Shown: positions 1 to 8,879, numbered from the stretch's first letter. The stretch: 64,000 bases of DNA from Parvicella tangerina (GCF_907165195.1 NZ_OU015584.1:1860001-1924000), one strand, 5' to 3'. Numbers and translations are program-made. The notes: generated by a model not told the origin, from the letters alone.

Positions 1-441
1 CATGTAAATAGCCACAAATGATCTGTAAAGATAACTTTTAACTCTATCAAGTGTCCATTCATCTGGATCATTAAACAATCCCCATCCAATCGTTGGAGAT
101 AGGTTGTTTCCGCTACCACTAACTATAAGTCTTTCTTTGGCCTTAAAACTCTTGACAGAAATGAGTAAATTAAAAGGGTGGCCATATATTGAAAAGTCAG
201 CCATCCAATTCCAATCGTTTCCAATTTTTTTATAAAAATTAGGAACTGCTGCCTGAAGTCCAAATTCGCACAATCTTTCTGAAATTGTACCAGTGGTTTT
301 TTGATGAATTGCTGCTTGGTTATTAATAGCTTGAAGACTGTTTACTATTTCGTTTATTTGGTTGTATTTGGTTTCAAAGGTTTCGTTTTGAAGGTTCAAT
401 TGATTTAAAACCTGAAGTATCAACTCGTCTGCTCTAGACAT
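1..441 (-). CDS. Nuclease-like protein, N-terminal 147 aa (runs off the window)
   Basis: Reading the minus strand from an ATG at 441 gives an open frame to the window edge, so at least 147 aa with the C-terminus missing. The first 50 residues look helical and possibly coiled coil. Around residues 78-103 there is a W-M-A-D stretch (D82), twelve residues, then S95-V-K97 and E103. This resembles the D...(D/E/S)xK core of PD-(D/E)XK nucleases, with E55 as a possible helix-A glutamate. That reading is inference from a short motif; no family is firmly recognised. It starts 23 bp after the stop of the LRR-ROC-COR gene on the same strand, so the two are probably co-transcribed. Confidence 0.6.
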   Translation of the reverse strand, partial: MSRADELILQVLNQLNLQNETFETKYNQINEIVNSLQAINNQAAIHQKTTGTISERLCEFGLQAAVPNFYKKIGNDWNWMADFSIYGHPFNLLISVKSFKAKERLIVSGSGNNLSPTIGWGLFNDPDEWTLDRVKSYLYRSFVAIYM

Positions 442-464
442 AACATTAAAAAATTAGTTCTTTT

Positions 465-2993
465 TTAGTTCAGAGAAATGAGTGACTCTATTTTGGTTTT
501 AAACCAGTTCGTTTGTATTAGGTCGGATTCTTTTAATGCATATTTTTCTAGATATGATTTGTTGAATTTATCTTTCATGCTGTAAGCCTTAAAGAAAATT
601 TCGATGTCATCAGATTTAAGGTATTCTATGACTAACTCTTCATTACTTTTATCTAAAAACTTATCAGCTTCAACTTTAAATTCTTGATATGAAGACCTAG
701 CTCTCTTGTAGTTAGAGACTATAGTGAATTTTTGTTCATTTTTCTGTCTAATTATCTCTTCGGTGTATTCCTTTACGTTGAAACCGACTAAATCCAGTTC
801 TTCAATGTTTTTTGGATGATAGAGGTAGTTTTCAAAACAATAGTAATCAAGAATGTAATAATTTTCGTGTTTGGCTCTTATTCTCTTTATTTCAGTGTCT
901 AGTAAAAAGTCTCTATCTCGCAATCCATAATAATCAGGTTTAGTAGTGACTTTCATGTAAACTGATGAACTATCTCTCTCTGCAAAAAACTTCACCCTTT
1001 TGAGTGATAGTTTGTTTAGTAAATCTGCATTCTTGTTCTCACAAATTATGATTCTTTCTTGACTTAAAACGTGTTTTCCGATGTCACTTGTTAACTTATA
1101 AACAGAGACTAGCTTTAAGCTAAGGTCACAACGAATCTCATCAATTTCATTAGCTTCGTATCTTCTTAAGATATTGAAATCATAGAAGTGTGGCTCAGTG
1201 CTTGTAACGCATCTGCTGCAGTTGCAAGGAATCATTTCTCTGACCTCTAGCTTATTAAAGTCTCTGTGAATTTGATTGATCGTTTTACGAATTAAGAACA
1301 AATACTCACGTTTATTTGGACCATTTAGTTCTATTGTAATTTTGTTATCGAAATACTTTTCTCGAATTATGGCGAATGTTCCTTCAGATTCTAAAATTAC
1401 ACCATAACGCCAATATTTGTTATTGTAAATATCCGAATTCAGCTTAACGATAAGTCTCGCTAAGATTCCCTTAGGCATGAAATTATAATTAAACTCAAAT
1501 CTTGAGTTATGTTCTGACGGCTTCCAATTATGATCGACTTCATCAACAGGTAAAAGTCTAGGGACTAAGTATTCACCATTGTCTAGTTCAAAACAAAGGT
1601 CAAACTTGTTATTCTTCATTAAGGAGAGTAACTCCCTAACCTTGTCTTTGTGTTCTTGGTTTGACCAAATACGAATGATATCATCTTTATTGAATCTTCC
1701 GTTCTTTTTAATGACTTCTTTATCGTCTAATATCTTGTAGACACCTTTAGTAATCCACTCGTGATTGAGCACGACAATATCTCTTAGTTCGACATCGTCT
1801 TGAAAATGAATTATTACCCCTAAGTCGTGAAAATATTCACTTAATGACAATGCGCTTTCTTCTTTTCTGTAATAGTTTTTACATATTTGTAAATATTCGT
1901 CTCTACTTATGTAGTTGTTTCCGGCTTTCTTAAGTGCTTCAATTTCTTTGCGGATATCAACCCAAACTTTAGGGAGAGGAGCTCCGATATGAGGAAGGTT
2001 TGAAGCTATCTTTTTGATTGAATTTCTGAACTCTTGAAATTCAACTTTAAATTCAGGCTTTAAACTTACTTTGTTGAAGTCTATAATATTGCCAAAAGCA
2101 CTCTGATATTCTTTTATTGGTAGTTCTTTAGTTGGTTGATCACATTTATTAAGAACCATCGAAACTGGACTGTTTGCTCCAAGCAATTTAATTATATTCA
2201 GCCAATAAAAGAAATCGTCATGGCTATCTTCTTTTCTAGATTCAGTAACTAGAAGGTATATTGATCTCTTAGTGAGGAAGAACTGATGCGTTGAATGGTA
2301 AATTTCCTGCCCCCCAAAATCCCATACATTAATTTGAAGATCTCTTTCAATTTTAGGGTTATATTTTTGAATGTCATTTTTAGGGATTACCCAGTTGTCA
2401 ATGTTGATCCCTTCAGTACTGTTCTCATCGGAAAGTTTGAAATCATCATTTATTAATGCTTTCGAAAGGCAAGTCTTTCCAACTCTTCCTTCACCGACAA
2501 TAATTAATTTAACTTCATAAATAAAATCTTGTTCTTTGAGTTCTTTAAAGAAATTTCTGATTGAATTGATTCCTCTGGCAACAATTTCAGGAGGAAGCAT
2601 GTCAAACGGGTTGTCATAAAGAATGAGCTCTTTTAGTCCGCTCATATTTGCTATTTTCTCCGAAAGTTCTTTAAGACGATTGTTTTCAAGATTTAATTTC
2701 TTCAGATTTTTAAGTTGAGCTAGTTGTTCGCTTACATGTTCAACTTGATTGTTTTCTAAATTAAGGATTGACAGCCTAGATATTTTTGAGATTTCTGGAG
2801 GAACGTTCTTTATATTGTTTCTCCTCTCTACCTCCATGTAATTGTCGTTACCTAAATCTATTGAAACAATGTCAGGGTGGTTAAAGAGCTCCTCAGGTAT
2901 TTCATCTAACCCACAGTTTCTTAAGTCTACAACTTGCCAGCCATGGAGTTTAACATTGTTAATGGCGGTCTGGATTTTCTTATCATTTCTCAT
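465..2993 (-). CDS. LRR-ROC-COR GTPase (Roco protein) with TOPRIM/DUF4435-like C-terminus
   Basis: An 842-aa multidomain protein. Residues about 15-140 hold leucine-rich repeats (consensus LxxLxLxxN). Residues about 160-345 are a ROC GTPase: P-loop GEGRVGKT at 167-174, switch II DFGGQ at 225-229, NKCD at 282-285. A COR dimerisation region follows to about 590, ending in a cysteine cluster (C590, C592, C595). The last 200 residues are unusual for a Roco protein: E652 in ICENKNAD, then LRDRDF (D693, D695), then YCFENYL at about 718-724. That order matches TOPRIM-type DUF4435 domains (acidic Glu, DxD, ENYL). The C-terminal call is inferred from motifs. Roco proteins are signalling switches; a nuclease-like tail plus a nuclease-like neighbour suggests an effector role, possibly in phage defence. 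Confidence 0.88.
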   Translation of the reverse strand: MRNDKKIQTAINNVKLHGWQVVDLRNCGLDEIPEELFNHPDIVSIDLGNDNYMEVERRNNIKNVPPEISKISRLSILNLENNQVEHVSEQLAQLKNLKKLNLENNRLKELSEKIANMSGLKELILYDNPFDMLPPEIVARGINSIRNFFKELKEQDFIYEVKLIIVGEGRVGKTCLSKALINDDFKLSDENSTEGINIDNWVIPKNDIQKYNPKIERDLQINVWDFGGQEIYHSTHQFFLTKRSIYLLVTESRKEDSHDDFFYWLNIIKLLGANSPVSMVLNKCDQPTKELPIKEYQSAFGNIIDFNKVSLKPEFKVEFQEFRNSIKKIASNLPHIGAPLPKVWVDIRKEIEALKKAGNNYISRDEYLQICKNYYRKEESALSLSEYFHDLGVIIHFQDDVELRDIVVLNHEWITKGVYKILDDKEVIKKNGRFNKDDIIRIWSNQEHKDKVRELLSLMKNNKFDLCFELDNGEYLVPRLLPVDEVDHNWKPSEHNSRFEFNYNFMPKGILARLIVKLNSDIYNNKYWRYGVILESEGTFAIIREKYFDNKITIELNGPNKREYLFLIRKTINQIHRDFNKLEVREMIPCNCSRCVTSTEPHFYDFNILRRYEANEIDEIRCDLSLKLVSVYKLTSDIGKHVLSQERIIICENKNADLLNKLSLKRVKFFAERDSSSVYMKVTTKPDYYGLRDRDFLLDTEIKRIRAKHENYYILDYYCFENYLYHPKNIEELDLVGFNVKEYTEEIIRQKNEQKFTIVSNYKRARSSYQEFKVEADKFLDKSNEELVIEYLKSDDIEIFFKAYSMKDKFNKSYLEKYALKESDLIQTNWFKTKIESLISLN

Positions 2994-3207
2994 AGTGCTG
3001 TACAGAAGTTAGTGGAGCCTCAAATATAGTGATAGCCAGCAGAAGATACAATACGTATAAATACCTGGTTTTGTTAAAAATAGAAACAATTTCCCATGAG
3101 GGATCAACCTCCACTCACCACTTTCGCACAAGGCTTCAGTGGTCATAGAGTTTCGGTTGACGCGTAGCAGATAATCCCAGTGAGGGATAGTAGCGGTTAC
3201 CCCGCAT

Positions 3208-3232
3208 CCCGATTCCGAAGTTTCGGAACGGG
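3208..3232. repeat. Palindromic repeat in the 286-bp intergenic gap 2994-3279
   Basis: The gap between the Roco gene and the PLP enzyme holds no credible gene. It carries a near-perfect palindrome whose core is TTCCGAAGTTTCGGAA, flanked by CCCG and CGGG, inside GC-richer DNA with two TAGCGG-type segments. The same 16-nt core recurs at 5389-5404. It resembles dispersed REP-like or terminator-like elements of Flavobacteriales genomes. An overlapping 95-aa open frame on the minus strand is only a reading of this repeat. Confidence 0.6.
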
Positions 3233-3279
3233 AGAGGAGTAGTAGCGGATAGCCCGACCCAAAGGGGCACGGCCAACAC

Positions 3280-5115
3280 TTATAACGTTTCCACAAATTC
3301 CTTAAACACCTGCATGTGCTTATCTAGATCCATATTGGCAGAAAGCGCTACGCGGGCAATGTAATCCTTGTCTTCTTCTTTGGTAGTACCTTGGGTAGAA
3401 GTGGCGGGGATTGTCCAATAGCAGCCTTTTAACTGTCCGTAGCTAACGCAATACTTGCTTTCGGTAGGTATGGCCTGGATCATCATATTGATGAGCTTGA
3501 GGTTTAGGGCTCTTTTGTAATTTTCTCTTTCTTCGTGGGTGTCTCCCTGGGTAGGAAGGTCTAACGAGAACACAGAAGGGGTGAAGCCTTGTGCTGCGAG
3601 TTCTTCTGATACGAAATTGATCTTAGCGGCTGGCAAGGTCTCCTGAATGAAGTTGACAAACTTGCGGGTGTTGGCATAGGCTCCGGCAATACGATCGAGC
3701 ATAGAGGGCATTTGTTCTGCGAGGAGTTGCAACTGTAGATCGGTGGCTTCGTTATCGCAGAGTTGTAGGTGCTTTTCGATGACGTTCATCAAGCCGGCTG
3801 CCTTGGTATTGGCAATGGCGTAACCTGCGGTACACTTTCCGCCACTTGGGAACTTGGAACCACTCACGTAGGCAATGGTTCTTACGCTGGCTAAGATCTC
3901 ATTATCTCCTAAGAAGTGTACGTTAGGGCAGAAGGTTTGATCTAAGATAAACACCGGGTCTACAGCTGTTGCTCCGCTAGCGGTTTGGCGTGTTTTGCTC
4001 AATACGTCTCTGAGCTGGATCAGGTCTGGAACTTCTACTCTTGGATTGGTAGGGATCTCTGCAATGATCAACGGTACGGCATCTTCTTGTGCGATCTGTG
4101 CCAATACGGTATCTATGCTCTGCACCATGTTGTGATCTCCGTCTACGGGTAGGTCCATCACGGATACGTTGTCGATACAAGCGGCTACACGTCTTCCTTG
4201 ATCGTTGGTTCCTCCGTAGCAGTTGGGTGGAATGACGATGCGAATGTCTTTACCGGGATGGTTGGTCAAGGCATCATCGATCAATCCCATCACAATAGCG
4301 TATTGGGTAGAGAGTCCACTGCTGCAAACGACTGCTTTGCTGTGGGCTTCGGTAATGTTTTGAATGGTGTTGACTACCGTATTCTTGTGTGCTGCTGCGT
4401 CTATGGTAGCGTCTGCTGGTATATCAAACAACTGCTTGAATGCTGCGTGACAGTTAGCCGGTGTCATGGCAATGGTTTCTCTTCTTCTTACGTGCTGGAT
4501 CTCTGAGATGTAATCTGCGTGGTCTGAGCTTACAGAAATTACACTCCCTAAAGTAGGGTGGAGTGCCAGATAAAAATCGATATTATCGTTAAAGTCTACG
4601 CTGAACAGATCGTCTTGGTGACCGATGTAAAGGGTGCTTCCGTCAAACGCTGGAACTTCACTTGGTGAAGCTACTTCGTGTAGTTCGAAATTGTAGTTGT
4701 AAACACGTTTAACTATTTCTGCATCAAAATGTTGTGGTAAATTACCTGAATAAGCGATTAAAGTCTTTTTATTTGCGAAAAGGTTCTTTCTAAGTACCGC
4801 TAAAATGGGTGTGGTCTGCGATTGAAAACTGATCACATGACCTGCCGTCAAGCCATTTAGTTTGGCAATGGTCCACTCCAACACACTGGATAGAGGATGC
4901 CCTAAACGGATGTAATCGTAAGCGGTGGGTAGTTCACTCAAAGCAGCTTCATCGGCATTCCCTGCGTTATACATTTCTTCGAATCGATCCAGGAACTGGA
5001 ATTTGGCTTGTGATTCATCGTAAATGTCTAGTCTGTGGGTGGTTAATCTTAGCCAATCGTTTGGCATGTTGGTGATTACCTGCTTGATGTATGCTTTGAT
5101 TTGATCTTGTTGCAT
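3280..5115 (-). CDS. PLP-dependent trans-sulfuration enzyme (cystathionine gamma-synthase-like, long form)
   Basis: A 611-aa Cys/Met-metabolism PLP enzyme, much longer than the usual 380-400 aa; the extra 200 residues are N-terminal and recall the long fungal-type cystathionine gamma-synthases. Family signs: CSSGLST at 264-270 for the cofactor phosphate, IPTNPRVEVPDL at about 354-365, LDQTF with D392 facing the pyridine nitrogen, and SGSKFPSGG with K421 the likely Schiff-base lysine. Family members make or cleave cystathionine and related thioethers. The cysteine operon lies about 1 kb away, but no shared transcript is evident. The exact substrate cannot be read from sequence. Confidence 0.8.
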   Translation of the reverse strand: MQQDQIKAYIKQVITNMPNDWLRLTTHRLDIYDESQAKFQFLDRFEEMYNAGNADEAALSELPTAYDYIRLGHPLSSVLEWTIAKLNGLTAGHVISFQSQTTPILAVLRKNLFANKKTLIAYSGNLPQHFDAEIVKRVYNYNFELHEVASPSEVPAFDGSTLYIGHQDDLFSVDFNDNIDFYLALHPTLGSVISVSSDHADYISEIQHVRRRETIAMTPANCHAAFKQLFDIPADATIDAAAHKNTVVNTIQNITEAHSKAVVCSSGLSTQYAIVMGLIDDALTNHPGKDIRIVIPPNCYGGTNDQGRRVAACIDNVSVMDLPVDGDHNMVQSIDTVLAQIAQEDAVPLIIAEIPTNPRVEVPDLIQLRDVLSKTRQTASGATAVDPVFILDQTFCPNVHFLGDNEILASVRTIAYVSGSKFPSGGKCTAGYAIANTKAAGLMNVIEKHLQLCDNEATDLQLQLLAEQMPSMLDRIAGAYANTRKFVNFIQETLPAAKINFVSEELAAQGFTPSVFSLDLPTQGDTHEERENYKRALNLKLINMMIQAIPTESKYCVSYGQLKGCYWTIPATSTQGTTKEEDKDYIARVALSANMDLDKHMQVFKEFVETL

Positions 5116-5603
5116 GTTGTTTGGTTGTGTGTGTTGGTTTAAGGAAAGCGAAGGTAAAAGTTTGCTGGGGAATTTGAAAGGTTTTGGGCTTATGAATTGT
5201 AAGCAAGGGCTTTCCCGGTCTCTTCTCGATACACCTCACTATCGTTCGGCACTCGAAGTGACCTTCCTTTGTTAGCTGTAGGTCAGTTTGAGCCTGCCTG
5301 TCGGTAGGTAGGTGATTTACTCGACTGAAAGGAGAGAAAATTGTATCGAGAACGTTTTGTTAATTATCACTCTGATCCCTTCCTCCGTTCCGAAGTTTCG
5401 GAATCGGAGTCAGGATGACAGGTTGTTTTGGTGAGGGTTTATGTAATTCCTCCTTTGGATCGCCTGTCACGCCACTGCGTGAGGGATTAAGGGGAGGAGT
5501 ATATTGAATTAGTCTAATGCGCATGTAGTAGCAAGATGAGATAAACAATAGTATTCCATAATAAAGTGTGTTAAATTGTCGTTCATACTCTAAATCGTTA
5601 GTC
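5116..5603. repeat. Intergenic repeat-rich stretch (488 bp, no gene)
   Basis: No convincing gene. The stretch holds a 9-nt inverted pair CTCGATACA (5225-5233) and TGTATCGAG (5342-5350) bounding about 126 bp, a second copy of the TTCCGAAGTTTCGGAA palindrome at 5389-5404 within a longer stem (5383-5409), and GC-rich text unlike its neighbours. This looks like stacked dispersed repeats, possibly a small non-autonomous element. Start codons read here on the minus strand belong to shadows. The promoter of the minus-strand PLP enzyme probably lies just above 5115. Confidence 0.5.
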
Positions 5604-6179
5604 ATGAAGATAAGAATTGTCCTTTTAATAACGTTAGGAGTCGCATTGATGCTCAGCAGCTGCAAGAAAGGAAAACTCAAATCGAGTAATTCTGATTTCT
5701 CAGATCTATACAACCAATTGATCAGCGATGGCTACGAGACTGATAATACGTGGGATGCGGAAGTTCATTCATATAACTTTGTTTTGAGTTCTAATAAGAC
5801 GTTAAACTCCATTGGTTATCAAAGTCATGAGGACTTAAGTTCTACGCCTTACATCATCGAGATCTTCAATTTAGATGATTCAGTAGTGGTGTATTCAGGT
5901 GATCACATTTTTGATGTAAATGATATATCCTATGAGACTCCGAATACAACAGTTTCTTTACAGGCAGGCGTAAACTATCAAGTCAGCAGAATTCAAACCA
6001 ATTGGGGGCAGTACGTTACTGAGACGATCGGTCATTTAGTAAAGACCGATGATTCCGTATACCCGGTTTCTTCAGGTGTACTGACCATAACTGAGAGCAA
6101 TTTTCATGATTTTGGTGAGCAAGACCTTTCCTGGGCTAAGAATCAAGCTTTACCAAGGATAGATTTGGTGTTTGATTGA
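5604..6179 (+). CDS. Hypothetical lipoprotein
   Basis: A 191-aa protein. The ATG at 5604 is preferred over an upstream in-frame start because it directly opens a lipoprotein signal: MKIRIVLL, a hydrophobic run, then LMLSSC with the cysteine to be lipidated, followed by charged KKGK. The mature part is rich in Ser, Thr and Asp, with likely beta structure, and has no motif I recognise. It stands alone between the repeat stretch and the convergent cysteine operon. Confidence 0.7.
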   Translation: MKIRIVLLITLGVALMLSSCKKGKLKSSNSDFSDLYNQLISDGYETDNTWDAEVHSYNFVLSSNKTLNSIGYQSHEDLSSTPYIIEIFNLDDSVVVYSGDHIFDVNDISYETPNTTVSLQAGVNYQVSRIQTNWGQYVTETIGHLVKTDDSVYPVSSGVLTITESNFHDFGEQDLSWAKNQALPRIDLVFD

Positions 6180-6199
6180 TATTGCTTTATATTAAGTTC

Positions 6200-6616
6200 T
6201 TAATGCGGTAACTTATGCTTGACGCGCTCATAAAGAAACGCCCCTAGGATAGCAAATAGAATGATGAAGCCAACAATCCAATAGCCATTTCCGAGTAACG
6301 CATACAACGGACCAGGACATGCACCAGTTAATGCCCATCCAAGACCGAATAATAAACCTCCGATGATGTTGGCGTAGGGTTGAAGAGGCTTCTGTTTAAA
6401 TTCAGGCTTAGCACCTTCAGCTGATTTGAGTTGAAAACGTTTTATTAACCAAATACTCGCTATCCCAGTGATTATAGCAGATCCGATGATGCCATACATG
6501 TGGAAGCTTTCAAAATAGAACATTTCTTGAATTCGGTACCAGGAGATGACCTCGCTAGACAAGAGTACGTATCCAAAATAGATTCCAATAAATAGGGTGA
6601 TGATATTTCTTTTCAT
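6200..6616 (-). CDS. YeeE/YedE-type sulfur transporter half (DUF6691-like)
   Basis: 138 aa with four predicted membrane helices. The motif GWALTGACPGPLYALLG at about 93-109 carries the conserved cysteine of YeeE/YedE (sulphur transport) proteins. In this family conserved cysteines line a path for thiosulfate or a related sulfur species. It is the last gene of the cysteine operon, 3 bp after the other YeeE half, so the two probably assemble into one transporter in the inner membrane. Thiosulfate as substrate is inferred from family and context. Confidence 0.85.
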   Translation of the reverse strand: MKRNIITLFIGIYFGYVLLSSEVISWYRIQEMFYFESFHMYGIIGSAIITGIASIWLIKRFQLKSAEGAKPEFKQKPLQPYANIIGGLLFGLGWALTGACPGPLYALLGNGYWIVGFIILFAILGAFLYERVKHKLPH

Positions 6617-6619
6617 GAT

Positions 6620-7177
6620 TTATGAGGTTAATAGTGGAATTAAAAACCAGGCGGCAATGAGACCACCTGAGAAAAAGGCTACTGTAGCTAATAAAGAAGA
6701 GGGAGCCAGAACGCTGATTCCCATGATGGTATGTCCAGATGTACAGCCACCTGCATAGCGAGTTCCAAAACCGATCAACAGACCTCCGAGCGCAATATAG
6801 AGCCACTGAACGGGAGTGTTGAGCGCTTGGCTGTTCCAAATTTCTTTGGGTTGAAAGCCTTCGTTCTGCTCTAGGTTCATCTCTTGCAGACGCTTGATGG
6901 TTCCTTGGCTAATAGCCAATGTATATTCACCTATCGTAAGTTGATGGATAACACCAGCTAATATCAACCCAGCGATAAAGAAGATGCGCCATTGTTCTTT
7001 CTTTAGATCCATGCTGACCCATTTCTGTTTCCGGTCAATAGCCATTGAGCAGAATTGCTTGAAAGAAGAGGATATTCCTAAAGGCTTGCTAACCCAATAA
7101 TAGAGCAGAGGAATCGTAATTCCTATAAGTGGTCCGGCTATGTACCAAGGTAATGGTAGTATATCAGTTGTATTCAT
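6620..7177 (-). CDS. YeeE/YedE-family thiosulfate transporter half
   Basis: 185 aa, hydrophobic, about four to five membrane helices. GGCTSGHTIMGIS near residue 145 is the cysteine-bearing signature of YeeE/YedE proteins such as the thiosulfate importer TsuA. It lies 5 bp downstream of cysM and 3 bp upstream of the second half-gene. The genes are split where some species have one fused protein. Import of thiosulfate for the adjoining CysM is the simplest reading; substrate is not proven by sequence. Confidence 0.87.
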   Translation of the reverse strand: MNTTDILPLPWYIAGPLIGITIPLLYYWVSKPLGISSSFKQFCSMAIDRKQKWVSMDLKKEQWRIFFIAGLILAGVIHQLTIGEYTLAISQGTIKRLQEMNLEQNEGFQPKEIWNSQALNTPVQWLYIALGGLLIGFGTRYAGGCTSGHTIMGISVLAPSSLLATVAFFSGGLIAAWFLIPLLTS

Positions 7178-7182
7178 TTCTT

Positions 7183-8058
7183 TTAGTTGTATAGTTCACT
7201 ACTTAAATAACGGTCTCCACGGTCACACACGATGAAAACAATGACGCCTGATGAAAGCTGTTGGGAGAGTTTAGACGCTAAGTGGAATGCGCCACCCGAA
7301 CTCATTCCTCCCATTATTCCATGCTTCATCGCCAAGATTCTCGCTCCAAGTATGGCTTCTTCTCGACTAACTTCTTCAATGGTATCGATACGGTTGTAAT
7401 CCAAAATGCCGGGGCGCATTACTTCGCTCCATTTTCGAATACCTGGGATCGAGTCTCCAGATTTAGGCTGAGCTCCTATAATTTGGATGCTTGAGTCCTT
7501 CTCTTTGAGAAATCTAGATGTTCCCATGATCGTTCCTGTTGTTCCCATAGCAGAGACAAAGTGAGTCACTGATCCATTCGTGTCCTTCCAGATTTCAGGG
7601 CCCGTTGAGGCATAATGCGCTTGCCAGTTCAATTCGTTATCAAATTGATTAATCAGCTTATATCCTCGGTCTTGGCTCAATTGATTGGCATACTCTCTTG
7701 AGTATTCAATGGTTTTTTCGGCTGGTGTCAAAATCACATCAGCTCCATAAGCACGCATGGTTTTGATCCTTTCTGGGGTTGCATTGTCAGGCATCACCAG
7801 ACTGATCGATAGGTTCAGTTGCTTAGCGTAAAGGGCTAAAGCTATACCCGTATTTCCGCTTGTAGCTTCAATCAAGTGATCTCCGGATCGGTATTGTCCA
7901 GACTCCAGTCCTTTTGCCAGCATATTGAAAGCTGCTCGATCTTTAACGCTACCACCTGGGTTATTACCTTCAAGTTTGGCATAAAGTTGAACCCTGTCGT
8001 TAGGGTCAGTAATCTTAATTAACGGGCTGTTGCCGATGTAGTCAGTAATTGTGCTCAT
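7183..8058 (-). CDS. cysM: Cysteine synthase B (CysM type)
   Basis: 291-aa fold-type II PLP enzyme. IGNSPLIKI at 8-16, LEGNNPGGSVKDRAA with Schiff-base K39, EATSGNTGIALA for substrate carboxylate binding and GTTGTIMG for the phosphate are all intact. The short length and LEGNNPGGS wording favour CysM over CysK. CysM enzymes join O-acetylserine with sulfide or thiosulfate, the latter giving S-sulfocysteine. Placement between a serine acetyltransferase (2 bp upstream) and YeeE transporters (5 bp downstream) favours thiosulfate as sulfur donor. Confidence 0.92.
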   Translation of the reverse strand: MSTITDYIGNSPLIKITDPNDRVQLYAKLEGNNPGGSVKDRAAFNMLAKGLESGQYRSGDHLIEATSGNTGIALALYAKQLNLSISLVMPDNATPERIKTMRAYGADVILTPAEKTIEYSREYANQLSQDRGYKLINQFDNELNWQAHYASTGPEIWKDTNGSVTHFVSAMGTTGTIMGTSRFLKEKDSSIQIIGAQPKSGDSIPGIRKWSEVMRPGILDYNRIDTIEEVSREEAILGARILAMKHGIMGGMSSGGAFHLASKLSQQLSSGVIVFIVCDRGDRYLSSELYN

Positions 8059-8060
8059 GA

Positions 8061-8801
8061 TTAGTTTTTGATTAGTTGATAGAGTTGCTTGTCTGAATGA
8101 TTCTTATAAATGATCTTGCTGTTTGCAGGTACACTTCGTGTAGTCCAAGTATTACCGCCAATGACGCTGTTTTGTCCAATTCTAGTTTTCCCTCCTAGAA
8201 TGGTTGCTTGCGCATAGATGATCACATTGTCTTCAATGGTTGGATGTCGTTTTGTGTTTCTTTGGCTTTGATCCGTACTTAACGCTCCAATCGTTACTCC
8301 TTGGTAGATTTTAACACGATTCCCAATTTCAGCAGTTTCACCGATTACGACTCCGGTCCCATGATCTATGCAGAAAGAATGTCCTATCGAAGCTGCAGGG
8401 TGAATGTCTATTCCGGTTTGTCTATGCGCATGTTCCGTTAGTATTCTTGGTATTAATTCTACTCCTAAATCGTGCAGTAGATGTGCAATTCTATAAACGG
8501 CAATTGCGTAAAATCCTGGGTAAGTAAGTATGATTTCAATTTTGCTTTTAGCAGCGGGATCACCACTGAATATAGCTTCTAAGTCTAGGTCTAGCTTTTT
8601 CTTGATTTGATCAATAGATGAGAAGAATGATTCTACAATAGTCTGCGGATCTGTTACCGGTAGGTAACTAGACGACAAGATGTGTTTGAGCTCTCCTTTA
8701 AAATTAGCCTCAAACATCTCAGCTTCAGATGTACCCGTCCGAATAGGGAAGAGCGCATTGATCAGCTGATCTAGAAATTGTGTTATTTGTTGCGTATACA
8801 T
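8061..8801 (-). CDS. cysE: Serine O-acetyltransferase (EpsC/CysE type)
   Basis: 246 aa. An N-terminal helical region precedes a left-handed beta-helix with hexapeptide repeats. DIHPAASIGHSFCIDHGTGVVIGETAEIG carries the catalytic Asp and His of serine acetyltransferases, shown here only as its core. It makes O-acetylserine from serine and acetyl-CoA, the acceptor for CysM. It is the first structural gene of the operon, and its ATG at 8801 follows the second leader terminator by about 20 nt, so its expression depends on read-through of the leader. The C-terminus lacks an obvious long CysK-binding tail. Confidence 0.92.
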   Translation of the reverse strand: MYTQQITQFLDQLINALFPIRTGTSEAEMFEANFKGELKHILSSSYLPVTDPQTIVESFFSSIDQIKKKLDLDLEAIFSGDPAAKSKIEIILTYPGFYAIAVYRIAHLLHDLGVELIPRILTEHAHRQTGIDIHPAASIGHSFCIDHGTGVVIGETAEIGNRVKIYQGVTIGALSTDQSQRNTKRHPTIEDNVIIYAQATILGGKTRIGQNSVIGGNTWTTRSVPANSKIIYKNHSDKQLYQLIKN

Positions 8802-8830
8802 TTTTGTTTTTTGATTTGATTGAAATAAAA

Positions 8831-8857
8831 AAGCCCCTCAGGATTTCCTGAAGGGCT
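8831..8857 (-). terminator. Leader terminator 2 (before cysE)
   Basis: On the minus strand a stem of about 11 bp (AGCCCTTCAGGA with TCCTGAGGGGCT, one G-U pair, loop AAAT) is followed by TTTTTTATTT: an intrinsic terminator directly before the serine acetyltransferase. Its 5' arm segment CCCTTCAG (8848-8855) is perfectly complementary to CTGAAGGG (8901-8908) inside leader peptide 2, so an antiterminator and this terminator exclude each other. Confidence 0.88.
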
Positions 8858-8879
8858 CGGTTAGGTTTACGAATTACTT

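Noticed and set aside
3009-3296. 95-aa open frame on the minus strand
   Set aside because: It reads through the palindromic repeat and GC-rich intergenic text, and overlaps the end of the PLP gene; no protein-like composition.
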